Of a DNA stretch of 64,000 nucleotides, positions 50,797 to 59,589 are shown piece by piece. Each line of letters opens with the position of its first letter. Within the stretch, counting starts at the first letter, position 1. Position numbers and translations under genes: made by a program. The stretch comes from Bacillota bacterium (GTDB lineage: Bacteria; Bacillota; Clostridia; Oscillospirales; Ruminococcaceae), in assembly GCA_023421245.1 (NCBI GenBank), contig JAEZTV010000010.1:1-64000 (forward strand), written 5' to 3'. The notes below the pieces were generated by a model that worked only from the letters and a program-made list of their open reading frames with translations, ran no database searches and was not told the DNA's origin.

Positions 50797-51334
50797 AAAA
50801 CAAGTCCCGAAACTGGGGGCTTGTTTTTTGCGTTAGCGGTGGGAGTGGATTCGAACGAGGCGAGCACCGCAGTGTGAGCCGAAGCTCGCGCCTTGCGCAG
50901 CAAGGCGTTGGAATCACACCATCTCCCACCAAAAACAAGTCCCGAAACTGGGGGCTTGTTTTTTGCGTTAGCGGTGGGAGCGGATTCGAACGAGGCGAGC
51001 ACCGCAGTGTGAGCCGAAGCTCGCGCCTTGCGCAGCAAGGCGTTGGAATCCACCATCTCCCACCAAAAACAAGTCCCGAAACCGGGGCTTGTTTTTTGCG
51101 TTAGCGGTGGGAGCGGATTCGAACGAGGCGAGCACCGCAGTGTGAGCCGAAGCTCGCGCCTTGCGCAGCAAGGCGTTGGAATCACACCATCTCCCACCAA
51201 AAACAAGTCCCGAAACCGGGGGCTTGTTTTTTTGCGTTAGCGGTGGGAGTGGATTCGAACGAGGCGAGCACCGCAGTGTGAGCCGAAGCTCGTGCCTTGC
51301 GCAGCAAGGCGTTGGAATCACACCATCTCCCACC
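50797..51334 (+). repeat. Four tandem ~135-bp units carrying the tRNA-Tyr 3' end
   Basis: ATCTCCCACC, the acceptor 3' strand plus CC of tRNA-Tyr, recurs at 50786, 50921, 51055, 51189 and 51325, giving spacings of 135, 134, 134 and 136. Each unit holds a terminator (AAACAAGTCCC...GGGGCTTGTTTTTT), an inverted T-arm/acceptor copy (GGTGGGAG[T/C]GGATTCGAAC), a GC-rich loop, and a direct copy of the last about 20 bases of the tRNA (GGAATCcACCATCTCCCACC, most with one extra A). Units are nearly identical. The inverted and direct copies can pair into one long hairpin. Confidence 0.92.
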
Positions 51335-51507
51335 CAAAGCCGCCGCACCCTTCACTGCGGCAAGAATATTTCACCAATCCTTACCTGGTTTATCGCTTTT
51401 ATGCGCAAAAGTGCAGTATTGGGCCTGTTTTCACAGGCGAAGGTATTGCATAAACATACAGTTTCATATATAATTGCTCGGAATACTCTTTACAAGGAGA
51501 TGAAAAA

Positions 51508-52782
51508 ATGACAAAAACCCAGAACCGATGGATCCCTGTTATTGCCGCTATTGCAATACAGCTTTGCCTTGGAACGGCCTATATTTGGGGCGTTTTTCAA
51601 AAAGGTGTGGCATCCTATCTATTTGACGGCAACAACGCAGAGGCAGGCCTTGCTTTTTCTATTCTGCTGAGCATGCTTACCCTTGGCAGCACAATCGGCG
51701 GCTATCTGCAAAACAGATTCAGCACCCGCCCTGTTGTAATTACAGGCGGACTAATCCTTGCAGTCGGATTTTTCCTCGCCTCTCTTACGCCGCCCTCGAT
51801 GGGATGGTTGATCTGGATTACATATGGTGTAATCGGCGGATTTGGCATGGGCATGACCTACTCTACAACGATTGCCTGCTGCCAGAAATGGTTCCCTGAA
51901 CGGCGCGGCTTTATTACAGGAATTATCGTTTCTGCACTGGGGTTCGGCGGTGTTGTGTTCACCCCGATTGCCGAGTGGCTGATTAAAACATACGGCGCAG
52001 GCACTGCCGGTATCGGCGAGCTGGTATCGTTCCGATGGTTTTCTGTCGTCTTTCTGGTAGTGTGCACCATTGGCGGATTATTTGTCAACACCCCGCCCAA
52101 AGACTACTGCCCAAAGGGCTGGACACCACCCATCACAACGTCAGGTGGAAAGCGGCACGATTTCACCCCGCTTCAAGCATTGAAAACCCCGCAGTTTTAT
52201 GCCATTACGGCAACCTTAATGTTTGCCTGCCTTGCAGGGCTTATGATGATTGCGTTTGGCAAGACGATTGCAGGCTATCAGCCGGAGCTGCAAACAATCG
52301 CCGTTGCCGGCGTGTTTGCCGTGACCTTGTTTAACTCGTTTGGCCGTCTGTTCTGGGGCTGGGTTTCGGATAAGATCGGCTGCAAAAACACGGTTATGAT
52401 TCTTCTTGTCTCAACGGCGGTACTGGTTCTTTTGGTAAAGCTTGTTGTAACGAATGTACTTTTCTTTGTGCTCGTAGCGGTAATCGGCTTTTTGTACGGC
52501 GGATACCTCGGCACCTTCCCCGCATTTACCGCGGACTATTTCGGTACAAAACATGTGAGTATGATCTACGGTATGGTTCTGCTGGGCTTTGGTATCGGTG
52601 CGGTGGCATCGTCCTACCTCGGCGGTTACTTTGTTAACCTTGCAACCGCCGCAAACCCCGCGGTCCTTGATATCAATATTCTGTTTACCGCATTCGTGGT
52701 TGCATCGGCCGCTTCGGCCATCGGCGCAGTTTTGATGCTGGTTACAAAGCCACCCAAGGTGCGGGCGGAACAGGCGCTTTAA
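51508..52782 (+). CDS. OFA-family MFS transporter (OxlT-like)
   Basis: This 424-residue protein has twelve transmembrane segments of the major facilitator superfamily. IQLCLGTAYIWGVFQKGV at the N-terminus, ACCQKWFPERRGFITGI after the fourth segment, and NTPPKDYCPKGW in the central loop are characteristic of the oxalate/formate antiporter family. Members exchange small carboxylates such as oxalate/formate or lactate; the substrate is not evident. AAGGAGATG precedes the ATG. A terminator follows. Confidence 0.92.
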   Translation: MTKTQNRWIPVIAAIAIQLCLGTAYIWGVFQKGVASYLFDGNNAEAGLAFSILLSMLTLGSTIGGYLQNRFSTRPVVITGGLILAVGFFLASLTPPSMGWLIWITYGVIGGFGMGMTYSTTIACCQKWFPERRGFITGIIVSALGFGGVVFTPIAEWLIKTYGAGTAGIGELVSFRWFSVVFLVVCTIGGLFVNTPPKDYCPKGWTPPITTSGGKRHDFTPLQALKTPQFYAITATLMFACLAGLMMIAFGKTIAGYQPELQTIAVAGVFAVTLFNSFGRLFWGWVSDKIGCKNTVMILLVSTAVLVLLVKLVVTNVLFFVLVAVIGFLYGGYLGTFPAFTADYFGTKHVSMIYGMVLLGFGIGAVASSYLGGYFVNLATAANPAVLDINILFTAFVVASAASAIGAVLMLVTKPPKVRAEQAL

Positions 52783-52802
52783 CGTATTCCCGTTTTCAAT
52801 TT

Positions 52803-52836
52803 AAAACGCAGAACTGTATGCAGTTCTGCGTTTTTT
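52803..52836 (+). terminator. Terminator of the MFS gene
   Basis: A perfect 14-bp stem (AAAACGCAGAACTG with its complement, loop TATG) runs into T6. Confidence 0.92.
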
Positions 52837-53454
52837 ACATGGTTTGTCTTTACGCGGTGTCCGGCAGCATGCTGATACACGCAACCGCTAAGGATACATC
52901 ACTTCGTTTGCAGCTGCCGCAGGCTGTTTGCACGTGCCCATAAAAGAATGAAACTATATAGGCTTATCCGTTTTTCATCATGCGTTACCGAGCACATATT
53001 TGGATATTTTTATGCACACTGGTCTAATATTTTAAAAAATCATGTTAGGTTTGCACCGTGACAGGCAAATTGAAGATGGTATATAATTATATTAGATATC
53101 TTTATATAAGCATATTCCACAGGGTAAACCCAACTATCCGCAGACAGCGCCCGCAAGGCAGCAACGCGAGGCGTACAGATGGTACAGCATTTGTTTTGCT
53201 AAACCGCAGATGATGTGCAGCCAAACGGTATAAACCGTGTGGGGAGCAGCAATCACAGGTGTTCCCCTCCCCTTGTCCGTGTTTCGATTTCCGACATAAT
53301 CCCCCCAGCCATGGGCATGGGCACGCACAGAAACGCCTGTCATAATATTACAAAAAATATGCTTAATACCGGTTATTATTACGGTGTGATGTGCTCGTAC
53401 ACATTGTATGGCAAACCATTCCACGATAGGACGGAAGGACGTGAAGATTACAAT
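52837..53454. other. Gap between MFS and LacI genes
   Basis: About 620 bases without a supported gene. An A+T-rich stretch at about 53077-53105 could hold a promoter. Long frames on both strands at 53134-53475 lack ribosome binding sites and homology. Confidence 0.5.
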
Positions 53455-54477
53455 ATGTCTGTCACGATAAAACAAATCAGCGAAATTTGCGGGGTGTCAC
53501 GCGGCACGGTGGACCGCGTGCTCAACAACCGCGGCAGGGTTAAGCCGCAAACCGAGCAGCTGGTTCGAAACGCGGCCGCGCAGCTTGGTTATGTGCCAAA
53601 CATCGCCGGCCGGGCGCTTGCCGCAAAGAAGAAGGCCTATACCATCGGCTGTATCGTCAATGCCGAGGGTAACGTATTCTTTGATGAAGTACTGCGCGGT
53701 ATCCGCCGCATTGAAACCGAGCTTGCCGATTACGGCACAAGAATTTTGCTAAAGACAATGAAGGGTTATGATACCAAACGGCAGCTAGAGCTGATAGAAG
53801 AGCTTGTCCCACAGATTAACGCCCTTGTCATTACCCCAATCAGCGACCCGGAGATTGAGGCGCGCATCAACGAGCTGTGCCGGTCGGGGATGTGCGTGGT
53901 TGCGATGAACACTGACATTGAAAATACCGGCCGCCTGTGCTATGTCGGCAGCGATTACTACAAGGGCGGCGAAACGGCATGCGGTATGCTGGGTATCCTT
54001 ACGGGGGGCAATGCAAAGATTGGTATGCTCACAGGCTCGGTGCGCGTTCTTGGCCACGCGCAGCGCATTGCGGGGTTTCGCAATGTGGCAAGCCGTAAGT
54101 TCGCGGGCTTTGAGATTGTAGATGTTGCCGAAACCAACGACGATGAGATTGTAGCGTATGATGTTACCAGGCTGATGCTTGAGCAGCACAGCGATATCAA
54201 TGCGCTGTATGTCGTGGCTGGCGGCGTATACGGTGTTTGCCGTGCCGTACTTTCGATGCGCATGAAGAAAAAGGTCAAGATTATCTGCTTTGACAAAACG
54301 CCCACCACCGTTGAGATGATGAAAAAGGGCGTGATTGCCGCAACCATCTGCCAACAGCCTTATACACAGGGCTACCGGTCGGTGCGCATTGCGTTTGATT
54401 ATCTGGTAAGCGGAATAAAGCCGCAAAAAGAAGAATACATCGTAAAAACCGAGATAAAGATTCTTGAAAACCTCTAG
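53455..54477 (+). CDS. LacI-family transcription regulator
   Basis: This 340-residue protein has an N-terminal LacI helix-turn-helix (TIKQISEICGVSRGTVDRVLNN) and hinge, then a periplasmic-binding-protein-type sugar sensor domain (from about residue 62: YTIGCIVNAEGNVFFDEVL). GTVDRVLNNRGRV differs slightly from the usual VSR-x-LN. The effector is probably a sugar. Adjacent genes give no target. The ATG at 53455 is where homology begins; the frame reaches 53215. Confidence 0.9.
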   Translation: MSVTIKQISEICGVSRGTVDRVLNNRGRVKPQTEQLVRNAAAQLGYVPNIAGRALAAKKKAYTIGCIVNAEGNVFFDEVLRGIRRIETELADYGTRILLKTMKGYDTKRQLELIEELVPQINALVITPISDPEIEARINELCRSGMCVVAMNTDIENTGRLCYVGSDYYKGGETACGMLGILTGGNAKIGMLTGSVRVLGHAQRIAGFRNVASRKFAGFEIVDVAETNDDEIVAYDVTRLMLEQHSDINALYVVAGGVYGVCRAVLSMRMKKKVKIICFDKTPTTVEMMKKGVIAATICQQPYTQGYRSVRIAFDYLVSGIKPQKEEYIVKTEIKILENL

Positions 54478-54514
54478 CATAGAAGGCACGGGGCAGTCTC
54501 TAGATATAACGCAG

Positions 54515-54553
54515 AGCAGGCATATGGGCAAAGCGCCCATATGCCTGCTTTTT
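54515..54553. terminator. Bidirectional terminator
   Basis: A perfect 15-bp stem (AGCAGGCATATGGGC with its complement, 5-base loop) with T5 on the plus side lies between the convergent LacI and membrane-protein genes. Confidence 0.9.
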
Positions 54554-55118
54554 ATAATCCGTACAGCAGCGCCGCCGTAAGGCCTGCCAGAACCGCGCCG
54601 ATGCTGTTGAAGATGAGGTCGGTATCGGTATCCTTCAGCCCATGCTGGCTAGGCAAACGAGGCTTTTTTCTCGTTGCAAAATCGTGCGCAAATTCAATAA
54701 TCTCAAACAATGTGCCGAGCGCCATACCGATTGCGGTGACAAATAAAAAGATATAGGTTTTTTTAAGCGCGGGGGGCTGCAGCGTATTGTCGATGATGGA
54801 ATAAACAAACAGCGCAAAGGCAAACGCGCCCAGCAGATGCAGCCACCGGTCAAAGGTGCTGGATTTGTGGTAGATGTCGATAAATTCCCCTACCAGGCCG
54901 TGCAGCAGCACGGTGAGCACCACCAGCGCAAGCACAAACCACGGGGTGTGAAAAAAGCCGATATATTCAAAAAAGAAGAACGCAGATAGTGCGAAATAGA
55001 CAGCAAGCAGCTCGGGTAAAAACTGAAAACGCCGTTTTGCCGCCATGCCGAGGATGCCCGCAACTACCAGCAAAGAGTAAAGCGAAAAGATAATCAGCAC
55101 GATGGATGTATGCCGCAC
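54552..55118 (-). CDS. YjdF/DUF2238-like membrane protein
   Basis: This 188-residue protein has about six transmembrane segments with EFIDIYHKSSTFDRWLHLLGAF-type sequence (about 90-110) and GTLFEIIEFAHD, features of the YjdF/DUF2238 family of unknown function. The start is taken as GTG at 55118, where GGAGG lies 7 bases ahead; the frame extends to 55247 without such a site. It is convergent with the LacI gene. Confidence 0.78.
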   Translation of the reverse strand: MRHTSIVLIIFSLYSLLVVAGILGMAAKRRFQFLPELLAVYFALSAFFFFEYIGFFHTPWFVLALVVLTVLLHGLVGEFIDIYHKSSTFDRWLHLLGAFAFALFVYSIIDNTLQPPALKKTYIFLFVTAIGMALGTLFEIIEFAHDFATRKKPRLPSQHGLKDTDTDLIFNSIGAVLAGLTAALLYGL

Positions 55119-55274
55119 CACAACACCTCCGTAAAGCAGGTATGTGACATATTGTACCCCAAACGGGGCGCAGCCATACAAATCGGGGCGCATCAAAAAG
55201 GTTTTTATACGGGAAAAGGCATCTGCCGAAATCAATGACCGCGGCAAAACCCGGGGACGGATGTCCTTGCCCTG

Positions 55275-55904
55275 TTACCGCTCATTCTTGTATATTTGAT
55301 CTAGTCCCTTAGCATTCAGCACCTTCACAAGGGTGGTGGAGCAATCGACCAAGCCTTGCTCGGATAGTGTTTTTAAGATGCGGTTGAGACTTCGCTGCGA
55401 GGTGCCCGCACGCTGCGCAAGCGTTGCCTTGGAAAAGGGCAGAACCCCCTTTTCGTCCGCATAGGTCATAAGCAGGTATGCCACACGCTGGTTGAGCATA
55501 CCGGTGACCCCCACTTTTGCAAAGCTGCTTAAAGAGACAAAGCGGTTGCTGAGCATCGAAAGCAGACAGATACACAGGGCGTTATCGCTGTTTAGCCACT
55601 GCAAAAACACCGCCCCGTCAATCTGCATCACCTCACAGGCGGTTTTTGCCCACACACTGCTTTGCACCGGCACGCGGGAAAAGAACTCAAGCTCCCCCAG
55701 CAGCTCCCACTCGCCGTACGCGCCAATGTTCAGCAGCTCTGAGCGCATACCCGGTACAATAACCTCCACCCTGCCCGAAACGATCAGGTATACGCAGTCC
55801 AGCGCTTCCCCCGCATACAGAATGGTTTCCCCCGCCGCGTATCGGCGCGAGACAAACTGCGCTTTAATGGGTGCAGGGCAGCTAAGAAAATAGTCCTTTA
55901 GCAT
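55275..55904 (-). CDS. Crp/Fnr-family transcription regulator
   Basis: This 209-residue protein has a cyclic-nucleotide-binding-type beta-roll (AGETILYAGEALDCVYLIVSGRVEV, about 28-52) and a C-terminal Crp-type winged helix (PFSKATLAQRAGTSQRSLNRILKTL). No Fnr-type cysteine cluster is visible, so it probably binds a small ligand. The ATG at 55904 has GGAGG ahead; the frame reaches 55973. Its targets are unknown; the gene upstream is repeat DNA. Confidence 0.88.
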   Translation of the reverse strand: MLKDYFLSCPAPIKAQFVSRRYAAGETILYAGEALDCVYLIVSGRVEVIVPGMRSELLNIGAYGEWELLGELEFFSRVPVQSSVWAKTACEVMQIDGAVFLQWLNSDNALCICLLSMLSNRFVSLSSFAKVGVTGMLNQRVAYLLMTYADEKGVLPFSKATLAQRAGTSQRSLNRILKTLSEQGLVDCSTTLVKVLNAKGLDQIYKNER

Positions 55905-55984
55905 TTTACACCTCCGAGGAATGTAATCTGTTGCTATGTTATCCTTGCCCATAAAAAAGCCCGCCGCGGCCATAGGGGGGCGTT

Positions 55985-56540
55985 ACAAGTCCTTCGAAAC
56001 CTCAAGCTAAGCTTGCCGTTTCGGAGAAGGTGGCATAGTGAATCTTTGATTCTAATGCCAACCAAAGGTTGGCTATGTGACGGATGAGGTCAATCATCTT
56101 GCGGATAGCCAAAGATTTTAGGATAGGCGAAAACCGCAGGTTTTCCCAATGCGAAACAAAGTTTCGCTATATGCCAAGCTAATACCACACGCGCGGCAGA
56201 TAACCACACCTTTGTGTGTATTATAAAGGAAGGTTTCGCCTTCGGGCGAGTACGGACGTTCCAATCAGTTTAGCACACTCTATTATAGGGCAGATAGTTA
56301 ACCCCTGTTGCTCACCCACGCCTTCCCAACGCAGGGCAAAGCTTGCCGTTTCAGAGAATCCTTATAAGCCTTCTCCTGTTAGGAGAAGGTGACGCGTAGC
56401 GTCGGATGAGGTCAAATACAAACCTTGCACAACCGGAAAACCGCAGGTTTTCCCAATGCGAAACTTTGTTTCGCTATATGCGAAAACGAAGATTCGCTAT
56501 ATGCCAACCAAAGGTTAGCTATGTGACGGATGAGGTCATA
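55985..56540. repeat. Mosaic intergenic repeat, copy 5
   Basis: This block lies between the Crp and nucleoside hydrolase genes. It carries three versions of the same unit ending in GGATGAGGTCA (about 56080, 56405, 56525), each with a different internal palindrome: CATAGTGAATC...GATT plus ATGCCAACC...GGTTGGCTATG; GCG-TA-GCG; and ATGCCAACCAAAGGTTAGCTATG. GAAAACCGCAGGTTTTCCC and GCGAAAC...GTTTCGC hairpins and the CCTTCTCC-TGTT-AGGAGAAGG palindrome also occur. Confidence 0.83.
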
Positions 56541-56611
56541 ACGTTTTGCGGGCACGCCTCTGTGCAGATATTTGTAAACCACTGAATATTATTATAAAGG
56601 AGCATACCAGT

Positions 56612-57616
56612 ATGAATCAATTAAAAAAGAGAAAAATTATTCTTGACGTGGACACCGGCACCGACGACGCAATGGCAATTATCACGGCGATGCTCGCGCA
56701 CGAGCTTGATATTCTGGGCATTACGGTGGTGCAGGGCAACCAGCCGCTGGTGTACACACTCGAAAACACACTGCGTGTCGTGGAGCTGATGGGCGGCGGT
56801 GTGCCGGTATACGCAGGCTGCCCCGAGCCAATGGTTCAGACCATGAGTGAGGGCAGAATGAAAAATCAGCGTATTCAGACTTATGAGAAGGTAATCGACG
56901 GTAAAAAGATCAACATACACGATGAGTACCTTAACCTGCCAAAGGCAACACTCAAACCGCAGCCGCAGCACGCGGTCAGTTATTTGGTAGATACCCTGCG
57001 TAACACCACCGAAAAACTTACCCTTGTTGCGGTAGGCCCTGCCACTAACGTCGGTATGGCGCTGCGCATGGACCCCGATATCGCAAACAACCTTGAGGAG
57101 ATTGTGGTAATGGGCGGCGGCGTCACCTCGGTCAACCGCACCTCCGGTGCCGAGATGAACTTCTACATGGATCCCGAAGCGGCGCAGCTGATGATAAAGG
57201 CAAACTGTAAGGTAACCATCCTGCCGCTTGATGCAACTACTTCCGCCCTGTTCTCGCGCGAGGATGCAAAGGTTATTGCCGCGGTGGGCAATCGCCCCGC
57301 ACAGTTCTTTGCCGAACTGATGACCCATTTTTCCGAACGGCTTGAGATGCTTGACATCAACAACCGCACCCCCGGCTGTTACGATATTGCCATCCATGAC
57401 GTGCTGTGCATCCTCTACCTGCTTGATCCCTCTATCATCACCGACCTGCGCCGTGAAAAGTGCGATGTGGATTTTGCGGGCGGCTATGCCGACGGCATGC
57501 TGATGGTGGATACCCGAAGCTATGTGGAAAAAACTGAAGAAACCTATGTGGCCTACCATATCGACAAAAAGAAAACGATGGATATGATTGTAGACATCCT
57601 TTCGCGCTATCGCTGA
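56612..57616 (+). CDS. Inosine/uridine-preferring nucleoside hydrolase family
   Basis: This 334-residue protein splits the N-glycosidic bond of nucleosides. DVDTGTDDAMAI (the DxDxGxDD calcium site) is at the N-terminus, MGGGVTSVNRTSGAEMNFYMDPEAA in the middle, and IHDVLCI carries the conserved C-terminal His-Asp. Nucleobase specificity is not clear. AAAGGAG before ATG 56612 fixes the start. It would feed ribose or deoxyribose to sugar catabolism. Confidence 0.93.
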   Translation: MNQLKKRKIILDVDTGTDDAMAIITAMLAHELDILGITVVQGNQPLVYTLENTLRVVELMGGGVPVYAGCPEPMVQTMSEGRMKNQRIQTYEKVIDGKKINIHDEYLNLPKATLKPQPQHAVSYLVDTLRNTTEKLTLVAVGPATNVGMALRMDPDIANNLEEIVVMGGGVTSVNRTSGAEMNFYMDPEAAQLMIKANCKVTILPLDATTSALFSREDAKVIAAVGNRPAQFFAELMTHFSERLEMLDINNRTPGCYDIAIHDVLCILYLLDPSIITDLRREKCDVDFAGGYADGMLMVDTRSYVEKTEETYVAYHIDKKKTMDMIVDILSRYR

Positions 57617-57659
57617 TGCGGGCTCTGCCGTCTGGGCGGCACCTCGTTGTACTGCATTC

Positions 57660-57733
57660 ATAGTATCCTGTCCAAAAAGAACCCCTTTCTCAGGTGAACT
57701 GCTTACCGCTTTTTTGTTCTTCACCCGAATCAT
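57660..57733 (-). pseudogene. 5' remnant of an ABC permease gene
   Basis: An ATG at 57733 overlaps the stop of the decayed ATPase frame (ATGA). The first codons, MIRVKNKKAVSSS, resemble the start of FtsX/MacB-type permeases, but the sequence soon loses similarity. Confidence 0.35.
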
Positions 57734-58055
57734 AAACCCTCATCTCCTACGATTTTACCATCTTCAATATGGACAATGCGGCCGGTCGTCTATGCCAACT
57801 CCCCGTTATAGGTACTCATCACAATAGTTTGCCTGAATTTCGCGCTTGTCACCTTGATCAGCCCCGTGACGCCCTGACTGGTTTTGCCGTCCAAGATGCC
57901 CTGTGGGCGCATCAGCAAGAACAACGGCCGGTTTGGGAGTCATCGCCCTTGCAACGGCCACATGCTTCCGCTGACCACCGGAAAGGTTGTCCGGAAGATT
58001 TTACAGCTTGCTCTCCAGCCACAGCATCTGAACAATCCGCGTCACATAAGCTTCA
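57730..58055 (-). pseudogene. Decayed ABC transporter ATPase
   Basis: Minus-strand pieces in several frames spell an ABC ATPase of the LolD/MacB type: VTRIVQMLWLESKL, then a stop, NLPDNLSGGQRKHVAVARA (signature), KPAVVLADAPTG (Walker B with Glu replaced by Ala), then after a frameshift LDGKTSQGVTGLIKVTSAKF, and RIVHIEDGKIVGDEGL at the end. Stops, a frameshift and loss of the Walker A half show that it is dead. Its 5' part is joined to integrase sequence at about 58045-58055. Confidence 0.75.
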
Positions 58056-58312
58056 TCCGGCACACCTTCGCCACCCTCGCCATGCAGAGTGGTGTGGACG
58101 CCAAGACCCTGGCCAGTATGCTGGGGCATTACTCCGCCGGATTTACTCTCGACACCTACACCCACGTAACCCACCAGATGCAACAGGGGGCGGCGGCGGA
58201 TAAGATTGGCGGGTTTATGGAGGGGGTGGCGGCAACAATACCGGAACCAGAGCCGCCGGAACCGATACCTGAGAATGAATGCAAAATCCTCCCATTCGCA
58301 CAGGCAATGTGA
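58045..58312 (+). pseudogene. C-terminal remnant of a tyrosine recombinase
   Basis: The frame reads SFIRHTFATLAMQSGVDAKT, then LASMLGHYSAGFTLDTYTHV, which holds the R-H, H and Tyr residues of the catalytic core of a phage/ICE-type integrase. Everything N-terminal is missing and replaced by the ATPase remnant. The tail up to residue 142 is intact. Confidence 0.8.
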
Positions 58313-58375
58313 GAAACAGCAAGGGAGGCGCGAAATGCTACGGAGTAATGGGAATATTTAGCGACTCATACTACA

Positions 58376-58450
58376 ATATCTATAGCTCAGTTGGTAGAAC
58401 AGCACATTCGTGATGTGTAAGTAGCGGGTTTAAATCTCACAATAGCTCCA
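58376..58450 (+). pseudogene. tRNA-like pseudogene, Thr (CGU)-like
   Basis: TAGCTCAGTTGGTAGAAC (D arm), GCACA-TTCGTGA-TGTGT (anticodon stem-loop with CGT) and a CCA end are present, but the acceptor 5' strand (ATATCTA) does not pair with CAATAGC and the T stem is broken. It lies 64 bases after the integrase remnant, as a former attachment-site tRNA would. Confidence 0.65.
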
Positions 58451-58610
58451 ATCGAAAGAAGTCAAATCGTGTGTGAACAATAGGCTTTTTTGTTCAATAA
58501 CCTGTGTAGTTTGCTTTGATCGGACAAGACTAATAAACAGTATTTATATGATTTCAAAAATAACACGCTGTTGTGCTGTTTTTGTGTTATATTGATATTG
58601 GTGATGAAAG

Positions 58611-59519
58611 ATGAAACTTGACCGACTACTTGGTATACTTACCATACTTCTTCAAAAAGACCGCGTGACCGCACCTGAGTTGGCTGAAAAATTCGAGGTC
58701 AGCCGCCGTACAATCGGGCGCGATATTGACGCAATGTGCAGGGCAGGAATCCCCGTAGTCGCCCATCAAGGAAGCGGCGGCGGTATTTCAATCGCCGAAG
58801 GGTTCAAACTGGACAAGAGCGTTTTATCTGTAGATGAACTGTCCGGCATTATTGCCGCGTTAAAAGGTATTGGCAGCATTTCAAAGCTGTCAAACATTGA
58901 GCGCACCTTAGATAAGCTCCGCGCCAATACCGATGCGGTTGTCTCCATGCGCGAACCAGTCATCATAGACCTCGCTTCGTATTATAAGGGGCAGCTTACC
59001 GAGAAAATCGAAATGATAAAACGCGCTGTGCTTGACAGTCAAATTATTGAGTTTGATTATTTCTACGAAAAAGGCGAATCCCATCGCCGTATAGAGCCGT
59101 GCTTCGTTATCTTCCAATGGACGGCATGGTACGTTTTCGGATTTTGTTTGGAGCGGTCAGACTTTCGGCTATTCAAACTCCAACGGTTATGGAATCTTCA
59201 TTTATGTGACGAGGGATTTGTGTCCCGCAAAATTCCGCCGGAAAAACATGACTTTAACGCGCTGTTTGCGGCAGATAAGGAAAATAAGCTGGTCGCATTA
59301 TTTGACCCATCAGAAAAGTATCAGCTTATTGAAACTTATGGATTAGACTGTTACAAAGAAACAGCCGAGGGACTGTATTTTGAAATCGGCTTTACGAATC
59401 GAGATTATTTGCTCAGCTGGCTGCTTGGCTTCGGCGGTGGGGTGAAGGTGTTAGAGCCGGAGTATATTGCGAAAGATTTGAAAACCGCCGCTGAAAATAT
59501 TTTGTTGAGGTACAAATAA
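58611..59519 (+). CDS. WYL-domain (YafY-type) regulator
   Basis: This 302-residue protein has an N-terminal DeoR-like HTH (RLLGILTILLQKDRVTAPEL, then SRRTIGRDIDAM), a WYL ligand-binding domain (RIEPCFVIFQWTAWYVFGFC) and a C-terminal WCX extension. WYL regulators sense nucleotides or other ligands. It stands first in a same-direction group with DUF3795 and DJ-1-like genes and may control them. The ATG is close to a GATGAAAG site. Confidence 0.9.
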   Translation: MKLDRLLGILTILLQKDRVTAPELAEKFEVSRRTIGRDIDAMCRAGIPVVAHQGSGGGISIAEGFKLDKSVLSVDELSGIIAALKGIGSISKLSNIERTLDKLRANTDAVVSMREPVIIDLASYYKGQLTEKIEMIKRAVLDSQIIEFDYFYEKGESHRRIEPCFVIFQWTAWYVFGFCLERSDFRLFKLQRLWNLHLCDEGFVSRKIPPEKHDFNALFAADKENKLVALFDPSEKYQLIETYGLDCYKETAEGLYFEIGFTNRDYLLSWLLGFGGGVKVLEPEYIAKDLKTAAENILLRYK

Positions 59520-59589
59520 ACAAGTCATACTGTTGTCGTGTTCTCTAAGCTAATATAACAAATATAGAAAAAAGCAGGAGGACATGACA

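Noticed and set aside
50730..51348. Long frames on both strands through the tRNA-Tyr repeats, with repeated peptide blocks
   Set aside because: They arise from the 134-136 bp repeat and antisense tRNA sequence. Unit lengths of 134 and 136 shift the frame between units and no ribosome binding site precedes them. A tpr-like peptide as at E. coli tyrT cannot be excluded but has no support.
53134..53475. 113-codon minus-strand frame overlapping the LacI start region
   Set aside because: It overlaps the leader and first codons of the LacI gene on the other strand and has no homology or start signal.
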